18,079 nt of DNA from Thomasclavelia spiroformis (GCA_018369555.1 JAGZCC010000044.1:1-18079); one strand, 5' to 3'; counted from the stretch's first letter, positions 5,667-14,487 are shown. Notes: generated from the letters alone by a model not told the origin. A program made the numbers and translations.

Positions 5667-8231
5667 ATGAACATTGAAAAATGGACAACTAAGATGCAAG
5701 AAGCGATTCAAAAAGCTATTAAGATGGCTAGTGAAATGAATCATCAGGTAGTAGATGTAGAACATTTTTTATTGGCATTATTAGAAGATAATGCAGGTAT
5801 TATGTATCGGGTGTTAGTAAAATGTAATGTTGATATTGTTAGATTACAAAATAGTTTAACTGCAAGATTACAAAATAAACCGATTGTAAATAATGTGGAT
5901 ATAAATAGCATTCGTCTTTCTTATGATTTGAATCAGTTATTTAGTTTAGCTGATAAGCAAATGTCTAAGTTTAAAGATGAGTATTTAAGTGTGGAACATT
6001 TAATCATGGCTCTATTTGATTTAAATAGTTCATGGATTAAAGATTTATTAAATGAATTCAATTTAAATCGTAAAGATGTAAAGAAAGTTATTGATGAAAT
6101 GCGGGGTGGAAACATGGTAAATAATCAAAATCCTGAAAATCAATATGAAGTATTAGAAAAATATGGACGTGATTTGACTAAAGATGTAGCTGATGGAAAA
6201 CTTGATCCAGTAATTGGACGTGATGAAGAAATTCGTCGTGTGATTCAAATTTTATCGCGTAAAACTAAGAATAATCCAATTTTAATTGGTGAACCAGGAG
6301 TTGGTAAAACAGCAATTGTAGAAGGTTTAGCGTGGCGTATTTTTAAAAACGATGTGCCTGTTTCTTTACAAAATAAAACTTTATATGAATTAGATTTGGG
6401 GGCATTAGTTGCTGGGGCTAAATATCGTGGAGAATTTGAAGAACGTCTAAAAGCTGTTTTAAATGAAATAAAAAAAGCAGAAGGTAATGTCATTTTATTT
6501 ATTGATGAAATTCATCAGTTAGTTGGTGCTGGTAAAACTGATGGTGCAATGGATGCTGCAAACTTATTAAAACCGATGTTAGCACGTGGTGAACTTCATT
6601 GTATTGGAGCAACAACTTTAGATGAGTATCGTATGTATATTGAAAAAGATGTGGCATTAGAAAGAAGATTTCAAAAGGTTCAAGTTGATGAACCTGATCA
6701 AGATGATACAATTGCAATTTTGCGTGGTTTGAAAGATTCATTTGAATCACATCACGGAGTTCAAATAACTGATAGTGCGATTATTGGTGCTGTAAATATG
6801 TCACAGCGATATATTACTGATCGTTTTTTACCAGATAAAGCAATTGATTTAATTGATGAAGCATGTGCTTCAATTCGTATGGAAATTGATTCTTTGCCTG
6901 AGGAACTTGATACGATTACGCGTGAGAAAAATCGTTTGGAAATGGAACGTATTTCAATTGAAAAGGAAGATAGAAACGAAGATAATGAAAAGCGTTTAGC
7001 TGAAATTAAGAGTCGTATTGCTTCGTTAGATGAACAAGTAAAAGGTTTGAGTGATAAATGGCAAGAAGAAAAGAAATCTTTGGATCATATTAAAGAATTG
7101 AAAGATCAAAAAGTTCGTTTAGAAGCATTAAAAGAAAAATATCAAACAGAAGGCAATTTAGAAGAAGCATCTAAAATAAAATATCAGACATTACCGCAAA
7201 TTGAAAAAGAAATAAGTCAATTTGAAGCTTCTAAAAAAGAAGATGATTTATTACAGGAAAAGGTAACAGTAGAAACAGTCAGTGAAGTAATTGCTCGTTG
7301 GACTGGTATACCTGTAAATAAACTTATGGAATCTGAACGTGAAAAATTATTACACTTAGATGAAGCTTTGAAAGTTAGAGTTATTGGACAAGATGATGCG
7401 ATTGAAAAAGTTACTGATGCAATTTTAAGATCACGTGCAGGTATTAATGATGAAAATCGTCCAATTGGAAGTTTCTTATTCTTAGGACCTACGGGAGTTG
7501 GTAAAACAGAAGTAGCAAAATCGCTTGCTGAACAATTATTTGATACTGAAAAAAATATTGTTCGAATTGATATGTCAGAATATATGGAAAAATTTAGTGT
7601 GTCTCGTTTGGTAGGGGCTCCTCCAGGATATGTTGGATATGAAGAAGGTGGACAATTAACTGAAGCGGTGCGTCGTCATCCTTATAGTATTGTTTTATTA
7701 GATGAAATTGAAAAAGCTCATCCGGAAGTGTTTAATATTTTATTACAGGTTTTGGATGATGGAAGAATTACTGATTCTAAAGGGAATTTAGTAAGTTTCA
7801 AAAATACTATCATTATTATGACATCGAATATTGGTTCTAATTATTTATTAGAAGGGAATAATGAAGAAACTAGAGCGGCAATTGATAATGAATTAAAAAA
7901 TCATTTTAAACCAGAATTTTTAAATCGTATTGATGAAATTGTTTACTTTAATTCTCTTGATCAAGGTGTAGTTAACAAAATCATTAATAAGTTCATTAAT
8001 CAATTATCACAACGTTTAGAGGATAAAAAGATAGATATTAATGTAACTGATCGTGCTAAAGCAATTATTAGTGAATATGGTTTTGATGTGACATTTGGGG
8101 CTCGTCCATTGAAAAGATTTATTCAATCTAACATCGAAACTTTGATTGCTCGTGAAATGATTAAAGGAACAATAAAAAATGGAAGTACTGTAATTGTTGA
8201 TTATGATGATGGATTTAAATTAATTAGTTAA
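5667..8231 (+). CDS. clpB: ATP-dependent disaggregase chaperone ClpB
   Basis: An 854-residue hexameric AAA+ disaggregase that, with DnaK, threads aggregated proteins through its pore. The order is a Clp N domain (1-145), AAA1 with Walker A GEPGVGKT (208-215) and Walker B VILFIDE (275-281), a ClpB-type coiled-coil middle domain (about 400-525, rich in Lys/Glu), AAA2 with Walker A GPTGVGKT (607-614) and Walker B IVLLDE (675-680), and a C-terminal small domain with GARPLKRFIQ. The long middle domain separates it from ClpC and ClpE. AAGGAG at 5653-5658 favours the ATG at 5667 (8-nt spacing) over the ATG at 5661 or a GTG at 5658. Two CIRCE sites indicate HrcA repression, relieved by heat shock. 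It is monocistronic with its own terminator. Confidence 0.99.
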   Translation: MNIEKWTTKMQEAIQKAIKMASEMNHQVVDVEHFLLALLEDNAGIMYRVLVKCNVDIVRLQNSLTARLQNKPIVNNVDINSIRLSYDLNQLFSLADKQMSKFKDEYLSVEHLIMALFDLNSSWIKDLLNEFNLNRKDVKKVIDEMRGGNMVNNQNPENQYEVLEKYGRDLTKDVADGKLDPVIGRDEEIRRVIQILSRKTKNNPILIGEPGVGKTAIVEGLAWRIFKNDVPVSLQNKTLYELDLGALVAGAKYRGEFEERLKAVLNEIKKAEGNVILFIDEIHQLVGAGKTDGAMDAANLLKPMLARGELHCIGATTLDEYRMYIEKDVALERRFQKVQVDEPDQDDTIAILRGLKDSFESHHGVQITDSAIIGAVNMSQRYITDRFLPDKAIDLIDEACASIRMEIDSLPEELDTITREKNRLEMERISIEKEDRNEDNEKRLAEIKSRIASLDEQVKGLSDKWQEEKKSLDHIKELKDQKVRLEALKEKYQTEGNLEEASKIKYQTLPQIEKEISQFEASKKEDDLLQEKVTVETVSEVIARWTGIPVNKLMESEREKLLHLDEALKVRVIGQDDAIEKVTDAILRSRAGINDENRPIGSFLFLGPTGVGKTEVAKSLAEQLFDTEKNIVRIDMSEYMEKFSVSRLVGAPPGYVGYEEGGQLTEAVRRHPYSIVLLDEIEKAHPEVFNILLQVLDDGRITDSKGNLVSFKNTIIIMTSNIGSNYLLEGNNEETRAAIDNELKNHFKPEFLNRIDEIVYFNSLDQGVVNKIINKFINQLSQRLEDKKIDINVTDRAKAIISEYGFDVTFGARPLKRFIQSNIETLIAREMIKGTIKNGSTVIVDYDDGFKLIS

Positions 8232-8236
8232 AATAT

Positions 8237-8276
8237 GGCTAGAAAGTTGCTTTCTAGCCTTTGTTTATTTTTTTAT
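8237..8276 (+). terminator. Intrinsic terminator of clpB
   Basis: A perfect 10-bp stem GGCTAGAAAG/CTTTCTAGCC (8237-8246 with 8250-8259) with a TTG loop is followed by a T-rich run. It begins 6 nt after the clpB stop codon. Confidence 0.93.
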
Positions 8277-8320
8277 AAGCTGGTTAAAATATAGATAAGT
8301 GATGATATCGAGGTGTCATA

Positions 8321-9139
8321 ATGCAAAGATTTAAACGAGTTGTTCTAAAATTTTTTTCATCTCAAGGAAATTTATTTCGTTATGCTTCTAGTTTTTGTAT
8401 GTTGCTTGGATTGTTGCCTAGTTTGATTATTGTATTGAGTGTGTTTCAAAATGAAGTGTTAAATAATCCTAAATTAGTTGAGTTTTTATATTGGTATTTA
8501 CCAAAAGAATTAATTTCTCCGTTTATCGAATATGTTTTATCAAAACATTATGATACATATTTATCATTAATAATCTCCATGGGATTATCAATTTATTTAG
8601 CTAGTAACGCAATTTATTCATTTATGTTGATTTCAAAGGATGATGAGAACTTTGATACATATAATATTTTAATTAGAATTAAAGCAATTATAATGTTTAT
8701 AGCGTTAGTTATGGGTTTAATATTACTAGCATTTATTAATTATTTTACAAGAAGTGTGATAGTTGTTGTGGTAGGTTTTTTGGTGTTATTTTATTTTTTT
8801 TATCGGTTTTTATCTTTTGAAAAAAGATCTGTTACATATGGAATAATTGGTTCATTATTTACATGTACAGGGATAATGATAGTTGGTATTGGATTTGTAT
8901 ATTTTGTTGATAATTATACAAGATATGATGTTTTGTATGGACCGTTAGCTAGTATAGTAGTTTTGTTGATTTCAATTTATTTGATTTCTAGTATTATTTA
9001 TTTTGGATATTGTTTAAATCATGAATATACTAAGTGTGTAAAGAAACTTAAATATAAAGGATTATGGTATTATAATAGTGGTAGCTGGGTAATAAAAAAA
9101 ATTATAAATTTAATAAATAGTTTAAAAACTGGACTTTAG
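8321..9139 (+). CDS. YihY/BrkB-family (UPF0761) inner-membrane protein
   Basis: A 272-residue integral membrane protein with about six hydrophobic helices (near residues 22-42, 79-104, 120-141, 144-162, 172-195 and 207-230). The segment YDVLYGPLASIVVLLISIYLISS near the C terminus (202-224) matches the YxxxYGPLxSxVxxLxxxY signature of the family, which was once and wrongly annotated as RNase BN. The molecular function of the family is not established. The start at 8321 has GAGGTG 5 nt upstream. It is preceded by the clpB terminator and about 60 nt of spacer, and followed 81 nt later by rsmE on the same strand, possibly in one transcript. Confidence 0.85.
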   Translation: MQRFKRVVLKFFSSQGNLFRYASSFCMLLGLLPSLIIVLSVFQNEVLNNPKLVEFLYWYLPKELISPFIEYVLSKHYDTYLSLIISMGLSIYLASNAIYSFMLISKDDENFDTYNILIRIKAIIMFIALVMGLILLAFINYFTRSVIVVVVGFLVLFYFFYRFLSFEKRSVTYGIIGSLFTCTGIMIVGIGFVYFVDNYTRYDVLYGPLASIVVLLISIYLISSIIYFGYCLNHEYTKCVKKLKYKGLWYYNSGSWVIKKIINLINSLKTGL

Positions 9140-9220
9140 TATAAATTCTATTTTTTATTGATAGATTAAAATTCTTTTATCCGTGTATTAAACATGTTAG
9201 AATGGTAGCGGAGGATTATT

Positions 9221-9961
9221 ATGCAACGATATTTTATAAGTGAAGATTTAAAAGATAAAAAATGTTTTACATTAACAGGTAATGATTTACATCATTTAAA
9301 AAATGTTATGAGAAGTAAAAATGATGAAAAAATTATTTGTATTGATATAAATGGTATGGTTTATCTTTGTGTAATTGATGATTTGGAGCAAGGATCAATC
9401 AAAATTATTGAGAGTTTAGATGAAAATAATGAATTGGATGTTGAAATTACTTTGGTTTATGCTCTACCTAAAGGGGATAAATTTGAATTGGTTCTACAAA
9501 AGGCAACGGAATTGGGAGTCAGTAGAATTGTTCCTTTAATTACCAGACGATGTGTTGTTAAAAGTGATAAAGTAAAGTTTTCCAAAAAGCTAATTCGTTA
9601 TGAAAAAATCTTAAAAGAAGCTACACAGCAGTCAAGAAGAAATAAAGTTCCAGAGATAGTTAATGTAATAAAATTAAATGAACTAAAAAAATATTTAGGG
9701 GATTATAATTTAGTTGCTTACGAAGAAAAGGCAAAAAATGATAATGATTTTGCATTAAAAGAATGTTTGAATCAATTGAATCCTGGCGATAAAATAACAA
9801 TTATTGTGGGCAGTGAAGGTGGTTTTGATGATGAAGAGATTAGCATGATGGAATCGATGAATATAACTGCTTGTTCTTTAGGTAAAAGAATTTTAAGAAG
9901 TGAAACTGCACCTTTATACTTATTAAGTGTTATTAGTTTTGCTAGGGAGATTGGTAAATGA
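9221..9961 (+). CDS. rsmE: 16S rRNA (uracil1498-N3)-methyltransferase
   Basis: A 246-residue SPOUT-class methyltransferase that methylates N3 of U1498 in helix 44 of 16S rRNA. An N-terminal PUA-like RNA-binding part (MQRYFI, LTGNDLHHLKNVMR) precedes the knotted catalytic domain: ALPKGDKFELVLQKATELGV (81-100), EATQQSRR (133-140), the SAM-binding loop IVGSEGGF (195-202) and LGKRILRSETA (220-230). Length is normal. GGAGG lies 7 nt before the ATG. The stop overlaps the ATG of the next gene by 4 nt (ATGA). In Bacillus rsmE (yqeU) and mtaB (yqeV) are adjacent downstream of hrcA-grpE-dnaK-dnaJ; here they are neighbours but separated by one unknown gene, and a CIRCE-controlled clpB lies nearby. Confidence 0.97.
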   Translation: MQRYFISEDLKDKKCFTLTGNDLHHLKNVMRSKNDEKIICIDINGMVYLCVIDDLEQGSIKIIESLDENNELDVEITLVYALPKGDKFELVLQKATELGVSRIVPLITRRCVVKSDKVKFSKKLIRYEKILKEATQQSRRNKVPEIVNVIKLNELKKYLGDYNLVAYEEKAKNDNDFALKECLNQLNPGDKITIIVGSEGGFDDEEISMMESMNITACSLGKRILRSETAPLYLLSVISFAREIGK

Positions 9962-10725
9962 AAGTATTAAAGTTATTGTATAAGTATCGTTATGATATAA
10001 AATTGAATAAAACAAAATTATTTGAATTTGTAGATAATGGTAGTAAAGAAATTGAACAAGAGGGTTTTATTTATAAAGTTAAAAATCCATGGGATTTATT
10101 TGCTTACGAGGTTATCTTGAAAGGCATACGAGCTAAAAAAGAAATTGATAAGTGTTATAATAATTTTATAGCTAATAATTATGATTTATTTGAACATATC
10201 AATTATCAGCAACGTCAAAGTATTTTTAAGTATGATATAAATAAAATTATAAAAAATCTTGCTAATTTTGTTGATTGTAATAGTAAAGAAGATATCTATA
10301 TACCATATTTAGAGCCGTTTATAAATAAATATTATCTTAATGATTATATGTTGGTAACATTAAAACAACATACACAATATATTAATGATTTTTCTAAAGA
10401 GGTTGATATTTTTATTAAGTTATACGGTATGCAGCCATATAACTCAGATTTTTCTTCTTTACAGTTAGTAGGTAGAGATCATGAAAATGAATATTTATAT
10501 CATGATGATTTTAAAGTGGTTTATCAATTTAATAATAATAAAATAGTTAATGAACTATGTTTGGTTGATAAGTATACAAAAAAATACCCAAATCTACAAA
10601 ATATTAAAAATGTAGTTGATAAAATTATTAATCAAGAAAATGATGAAAATATTTTAGAGTATTTATATGAACATGAATTAATAGGGGAAAAAACCCATAA
10701 AAGAATAAAAAGAAAATTAAAATAG
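9958..10725 (+). CDS. Protein of unknown function, between rsmE and mtaB
   Basis: I do not recognise this 255-residue protein. It is predicted to be soluble: no signal peptide or membrane helix, many Lys, Asn, Asp, Tyr and Phe residues, and a strongly basic C-terminal end (KTHKRIKRKLK). The likely N-terminal region has a hydrophobic/basic MKVLKLLYKYRYDIKL run and an NPWDLFAYEVILKG helix that may be the best signature for a search. There are no Cys clusters, P-loop or other catalytic motif that I can see. The ATG overlaps the rsmE stop by 4 nt, and the mtaB ribosome site overlaps its own stop codon, so it is translationally embedded between two RNA-modification genes. A role in ribosome or tRNA modification is a guess from position only. 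Codon use matches its neighbours and does not suggest recent transfer. Confidence 0.85.
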   Translation: MKVLKLLYKYRYDIKLNKTKLFEFVDNGSKEIEQEGFIYKVKNPWDLFAYEVILKGIRAKKEIDKCYNNFIANNYDLFEHINYQQRQSIFKYDINKIIKNLANFVDCNSKEDIYIPYLEPFINKYYLNDYMLVTLKQHTQYINDFSKEVDIFIKLYGMQPYNSDFSSLQLVGRDHENEYLYHDDFKVVYQFNNNKIVNELCLVDKYTKKYPNLQNIKNVVDKIINQENDENILEYLYEHELIGEKTHKRIKRKLK

Positions 10726-10733
10726 GTGAGTAA

Positions 10734-12020
10734 ATGAAAACAGTAGCGTTCCATACATTAGGTTGTAAAGTAAATACATATGAGTCAAATGCCATGTTAA
10801 AAATATTTAACGAAGCAGGTTATCAAGAAGTGAATTTTAAAGAAATTGCAGATGTATATGTAATAAATACATGTACTGTTACTAATACAGGTGATAGTAA
10901 ATCAAGACAGATGATTCGTAAAGCAATTCGTAAAAATCCTCAAGCTACAGTATGTGTAGTTGGATGTTATAGTCAAATAGCACCAGAAGAAATTGAACAA
11001 ATTGAAGGGGTTGGAGTTATTTTAGGAACTCAACATCGAAAAAAAATCGTTGAATATGTTAATGAGTATTTAAAAACCGAAAAACCGGTTATTAAAGTTG
11101 ATAATGTTATGAATTTGAAAAAGTTTGAAGATTTGAATATTGATCATTTTAAAAATACTAGAGCTTTTTTAAAAATTCAAGATGGGTGCAATAATTTTTG
11201 TACATACTGTATTATTCCGTATGCACGAGGTAGAGTTCGTTCGAGAGATAAAGACAGTGTTTTAAAGCAAGCTAAAACATTGGTAGCTAATGGTTATGTT
11301 GAAATTGTTTTAACAGGAATTCATACGGCAGGATACGGCGAAGATTTAGATAATTATAGTTTTTATGATTTGTTAGTTGATTTGGTTAAAATAGATGGTC
11401 TTAAAAGATTAAGAATATCTTCAATTGAAACGAGTCAAATTAGTGATGAAATAATTAATTTGATTGGTTCTAATCAAATAATTGTTGATCATTTGCATGT
11501 ACCGTTGCAATCAGGGTGTGATGCTACATTAAAAAGAATGAATCGTAAATATACAACAAGTCATTATTTAGAAAAAATCAACAAAATTCGTAATTATTTA
11601 CCTAATATTGCTTTTACTACTGATGTAATTGTTGGATTTCCAGGTGAAAGTGATGAAGAATTTGAAGAAACTTATAATTTTATTAAAAAAGTTAATTATA
11701 GTGAATTACACGTGTTCCCTTATTCACCGCGTAGAAATACACCAGCAGCTAAGATGAAAGATCAAGTAGATGATAAAATTAAACATGAACGAGTGAATAG
11801 ATTATTAGAGTTATCAAAGGAATTAAATCGTGATTTTGCGTTAAAACAAATAGGTAAAACATTAAAAGTATTATTTGAAAAAAGAGATGGTGATTATTTA
11901 GTAGGACATGCTAGTGATTATCTAAAAGTTAAAGTAAAGACAACTGATAATTTGATTGGTGAAGTTTGTGAGGTTAAAATTAATAATTATGAAGGAATAT
12001 TGGAAGGAAGTGTAGTTTAA
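10734..12020 (+). CDS. mtaB: tRNA t6A37 methylthiotransferase
   Basis: A 428-residue radical-SAM methylthiotransferase that converts t6A37 to ms2t6A37 in ANN-decoding tRNAs. The N-terminal UPF0004 domain carries the auxiliary 4Fe-4S cluster cysteines (C11 in TLGCKVNTYES, C47 in NTCTVT, C78 in VVGCYS). The radical-SAM motif CNNFCTYC (C152, C156, C159) is followed by the IIPYARGRVRSR stretch typical of the family. A C-terminal TRAM-like domain (about 370-428) binds tRNA. The GCKVNTYES and TVTNTGD wording points to MtaB rather than MiaB or RimO. The ribosome site AGGTG overlaps the upstream stop codon, and the TAA shares one base with the ATG of the next gene. Confidence 0.95.
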   Translation: MKTVAFHTLGCKVNTYESNAMLKIFNEAGYQEVNFKEIADVYVINTCTVTNTGDSKSRQMIRKAIRKNPQATVCVVGCYSQIAPEEIEQIEGVGVILGTQHRKKIVEYVNEYLKTEKPVIKVDNVMNLKKFEDLNIDHFKNTRAFLKIQDGCNNFCTYCIIPYARGRVRSRDKDSVLKQAKTLVANGYVEIVLTGIHTAGYGEDLDNYSFYDLLVDLVKIDGLKRLRISSIETSQISDEIINLIGSNQIIVDHLHVPLQSGCDATLKRMNRKYTTSHYLEKINKIRNYLPNIAFTTDVIVGFPGESDEEFEETYNFIKKVNYSELHVFPYSPRRNTPAAKMKDQVDDKIKHERVNRLLELSKELNRDFALKQIGKTLKVLFEKRDGDYLVGHASDYLKVKVKTTDNLIGEVCEVKINNYEGILEGSVV

Positions 12021-13474
12021 TGAAGCGTTTGAATGAATTATATGATATTGATAATGATATGAAGATCTATTCAATTCATAGTGATTCACGTTATGTTAAA
12101 CCTTATTCGATTTTCTTTTGTATTGAAGGATTAAGTGTGGATGGTCATCGTTATATAGATGATGCAATTTTTCAAGGGGCTAAAGTAATTGTTCATTCTA
12201 AAGAATTATTAGAAAAGAAAGATGGTATTATTTATATTTTAGTTGAAAATACTTTAGAAGAGTTAAATCGAGTGTCTAATATTTTTTATGATTATCCAAG
12301 TAATAAAATGAAAATAATAGGGGTTACTGGAACTAGTGGTAAAACAATAGTAGCTTCTATGATTAAAGATGCAATGTCTAGATATTGCAATACTGGTTAT
12401 ATTGGTACTATTTCGCTTGAATATAATGGTTTTAAAGAAGATTGTCCATATACAACACCAGAGACTTTATATTTACAACGTAAATTATATAAAATGAATC
12501 GTGGTGGAGTTAAAGTTGTAGCGATGGAGGCATCAAGTCATGGTCTTGCATTAGGAAGAGTTGATAGTGTAAATTTTAGTATTGCGGTAATGACTAATAT
12601 AGGGGCGGAACATTTAGATTTTCATGGTACTAAAGAGCAATATATTTTAGCTAAACAAAAACTTTTTGAGATGATTAAACCTAGTGGATGGGTAGTTTTA
12701 AATAGTGATGATGAGAATTTTTTAAGGATTAAAAATAGTACTGAGGGAAAAATATTAACATATGGGATTAATAATCAAAGTGATGTGATGGCCAAAAGCT
12801 TTAGATTATTTTTAGATCATAGTGAATTTGATTTGACTTTTAAAGGAAATACATATCATGTTTCTTCACCGGTACTTGCAAAGTTTAATATTTATAATGT
12901 TTTAGCTTTAGTTTGTACTTTGATTGCAATGGGATGCGATGAAAAAATGGTTTTAGAGGCAGTAAAAGAAGTAAAACCGGTAGAGGGAAGAATGGAATTA
13001 ATTAAGGCTAAACAGAATTTTTCGGTGATTATTGATTATTGTCAACATATTAATAATTATGAACAAATTTTTGAGTTTGTGGATAATGTTAGACAAAATA
13101 AAGGACGTTTAATTGCTGTGCTGGGAGCACCAGGAAAACGAAATTATAAAATACGTAAAGAGATAGGAAAAGTAGCAAATAAATATTTAGATCATGTAAT
13201 ATTGACACAATTAGATGATCGTGGAGAAAGTGTTTATAATATTTGTAAAACAATTCAAGAAGAGATAGTTGATATTAGTAGTGTTATTATTCCTTCAAGA
13301 CAAGTTGCGATTGAACAAGCTATCGAGATTGCTTGTGAAGATGATATCATTTTGATTTTGGGTAAAGGACATGAAAAATTTATTTCATTAGAAGTGGGGC
13401 ATGTAGATTATCCTGGAGATAGTGTTATTGTAAAAGAGGCGATTTCACGTATATATGGAGAAGATGAATATTAA
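12020..13474 (+). CDS. murE: MurE-like Mur ligase with altered motifs
   Basis: A 484-residue protein with the full MurE architecture: an N-terminal UDP-binding part with DSR (22-24), an ATP-binding domain with P-loop GTSGKT (104-109), TTPET (135-139), MEASSHGLALGR (169-180), TNIGAEHLDFHGT (192-204) and the carbamate-lysine region AKQKLF (211-216), then a C-terminal domain with VEGRME (321-326) and LGKGHE (447-452). MurE adds the third residue (meso-diaminopimelate or Lys) to UDP-MurNAc-Ala-Glu. Several normally strict positions differ: GTNGKTT is GTSGKTI, DYAHTPD is DYCQHINN (339-346), GGDRDRGKRP is APGKRNYKIRK (370-380) and DNPR is LDDR (398-401). It may be the housekeeping enzyme of a divergent lineage, or a paralogue with another substrate. 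It is translationally coupled to mtaB. Confidence 0.8.
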   Translation: MKRLNELYDIDNDMKIYSIHSDSRYVKPYSIFFCIEGLSVDGHRYIDDAIFQGAKVIVHSKELLEKKDGIIYILVENTLEELNRVSNIFYDYPSNKMKIIGVTGTSGKTIVASMIKDAMSRYCNTGYIGTISLEYNGFKEDCPYTTPETLYLQRKLYKMNRGGVKVVAMEASSHGLALGRVDSVNFSIAVMTNIGAEHLDFHGTKEQYILAKQKLFEMIKPSGWVVLNSDDENFLRIKNSTEGKILTYGINNQSDVMAKSFRLFLDHSEFDLTFKGNTYHVSSPVLAKFNIYNVLALVCTLIAMGCDEKMVLEAVKEVKPVEGRMELIKAKQNFSVIIDYCQHINNYEQIFEFVDNVRQNKGRLIAVLGAPGKRNYKIRKEIGKVANKYLDHVILTQLDDRGESVYNICKTIQEEIVDISSVIIPSRQVAIEQAIEIACEDDIILILGKGHEKFISLEVGHVDYPGDSVIVKEAISRIYGEDEY

Positions 13475-13513
13475 CAATATGTAGATAATTTTATTTAAGT
13501 ATTCGACATTAAG

Positions 13514-13568
13514 TAAAAGAGGCGTAATATCTAAAGATTGGAATCTTTGGGTATTACAGCCTCTTTTA
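13514..13568. terminator. Long near-perfect hairpin between convergent murE-like and PRD genes
   Basis: TAAAAGAGGC (13514-13523) pairs with GCCTCTTTTA (13559-13568). Pairing continues inward through GTAATA/TATTAC (13524-13529 with 13552-13557) and AAAGATT/AATCTTT (13533-13539 with 13542-13548), with one bulged A (13558), a few G-T pairs and a GG loop. This gives about 26 bp in all. It lies 40 nt after the murE-like stop and just 4 nt from the PRD-gene stop, and should terminate both. Confidence 0.8.
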
Positions 13569-13571
13569 AAA

Positions 13572-14270
13572 TTATTCTTTTGTTTTGTATAATTTATTTA
13601 TTTTATTATTAGCTACTACAAAATGTAATGTAATATATGCTAATTCATCATCATCGAATGATAGATTTGTTTCTTGTTCGATAATTTTATTTAAAACTCT
13701 ACTATAATTAAATTCCTCTTGATGACGTTTAATAATTTCGTCTTTTAAAGGATTTTTAATAGTTTGAATATTTGATAATCTTTCAAGTGCTGGTTGTAAG
13801 TGTAATCCAATTGCAACAAATAATTTATCATCTTTTCTAAAATCTCTATGATATTCTTGATAAATACATGTCATTGTTTCATCAATAATTTTATAAATAT
13901 CGTCATCTAATAGGTCATATCCAGAATTTATTTCTAAATCTAATTTTTGGTTTTTAGTTAAATACATTGATACTAAAGATATTTCATCTTCTGGAAATTC
14001 AATATTAAATTGTTTTGAAAGTTGATTACATAACTCTTTAGCACAAGCATAGCTATTTTCTTGTTTATATGAAGCAATTTGTCCATTACTTAAAGGGATA
14101 TAGCTATTAGAACGTAATCTGATGATTGCGATACTTAAATGAACAGCCAGATTTTTTATTGAACTAGTAGAAAGTGTTAATTTAAGTTTTTTTGCAGTGT
14201 TTTCTATAATCTCTGAAATGATTGTTTGGATTTCTTCAAAATTAGTATTTGTATTAAATGTTGAAGTCAT
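13572..14270 (-). CDS. Stand-alone dual PRD-domain protein (PTS-regulated regulator-like)
   Basis: A 232-residue protein that appears to consist only of two PTS-regulation domains. PRD1 (about 10-115) has KNLAVHLSIAIIRLR with its first conserved His, while its second His position reads ISLVSMYL without a His. PRD2 (about 118-225) keeps both: GLHLQPALERL with the family's I-x-NPL follow-up, and ELAYITLHFVVA. PRDs are phosphorylated on these His residues by HPr or EIIB and tune BglG/SacY antiterminators and LevR/MtlR-type activators. There is no N-terminal RNA-binding (CAT) domain, no helix-turn-helix and no EIIA/EIIB domain, so it may work through a partner. AGGAGG lies 7 nt upstream of the ATG. 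It is divergent from pflB and shares a 449-bp regulatory region with it. Confidence 0.85.
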   Translation of the reverse strand: MTSTFNTNTNFEEIQTIISEIIENTAKKLKLTLSTSSIKNLAVHLSIAIIRLRSNSYIPLSNGQIASYKQENSYACAKELCNQLSKQFNIEFPEDEISLVSMYLTKNQKLDLEINSGYDLLDDDIYKIIDETMTCIYQEYHRDFRKDDKLFVAIGLHLQPALERLSNIQTIKNPLKDEIIKRHQEEFNYSRVLNKIIEQETNLSFDDDELAYITLHFVVANNKINKLYKTKE

Positions 14271-14398
14271 TTTTATTCCTCCTAATAACCTAGCTATAAC
14301 TATATAATATTTTTGAAAAAAAATCTACTATTAAATTTATTTATTTTTTTAAGTTAAGATAGCTAGTAATTGTATTTTAAATATAAAAACGAAAATAA

Positions 14399-14413
14399 TG
14401 TAAGCGTTAATCA
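14399..14413. promoter_or_regulatory. cre-like half site 1 upstream of pflB
   Basis: TGTAAGCGTTAATCA contains the left half and central CG of a CcpA cre site (TGWAANCGNTNWCA), but the right half is one base out of register. It is 115 bp upstream of the pflB -10 box. A poor second promoter (TTGTAT at 14370-14375, AATAAT at 14394-14399) would place it over a start site. Confidence 0.3.
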
Positions 14414-14487
14414 GCTGTTAGATTTAATGCTTGATATGAGGTAAATTAAATTTGTCGAAAATAATTTGTTTTTTTGGTGCAAATGAC

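Noticed and set aside
6245..6750. Open frames antisense to clpB
   Set aside because: They are low-complexity shadows of the conserved AAA1 coding sequence with no ribosome sites.
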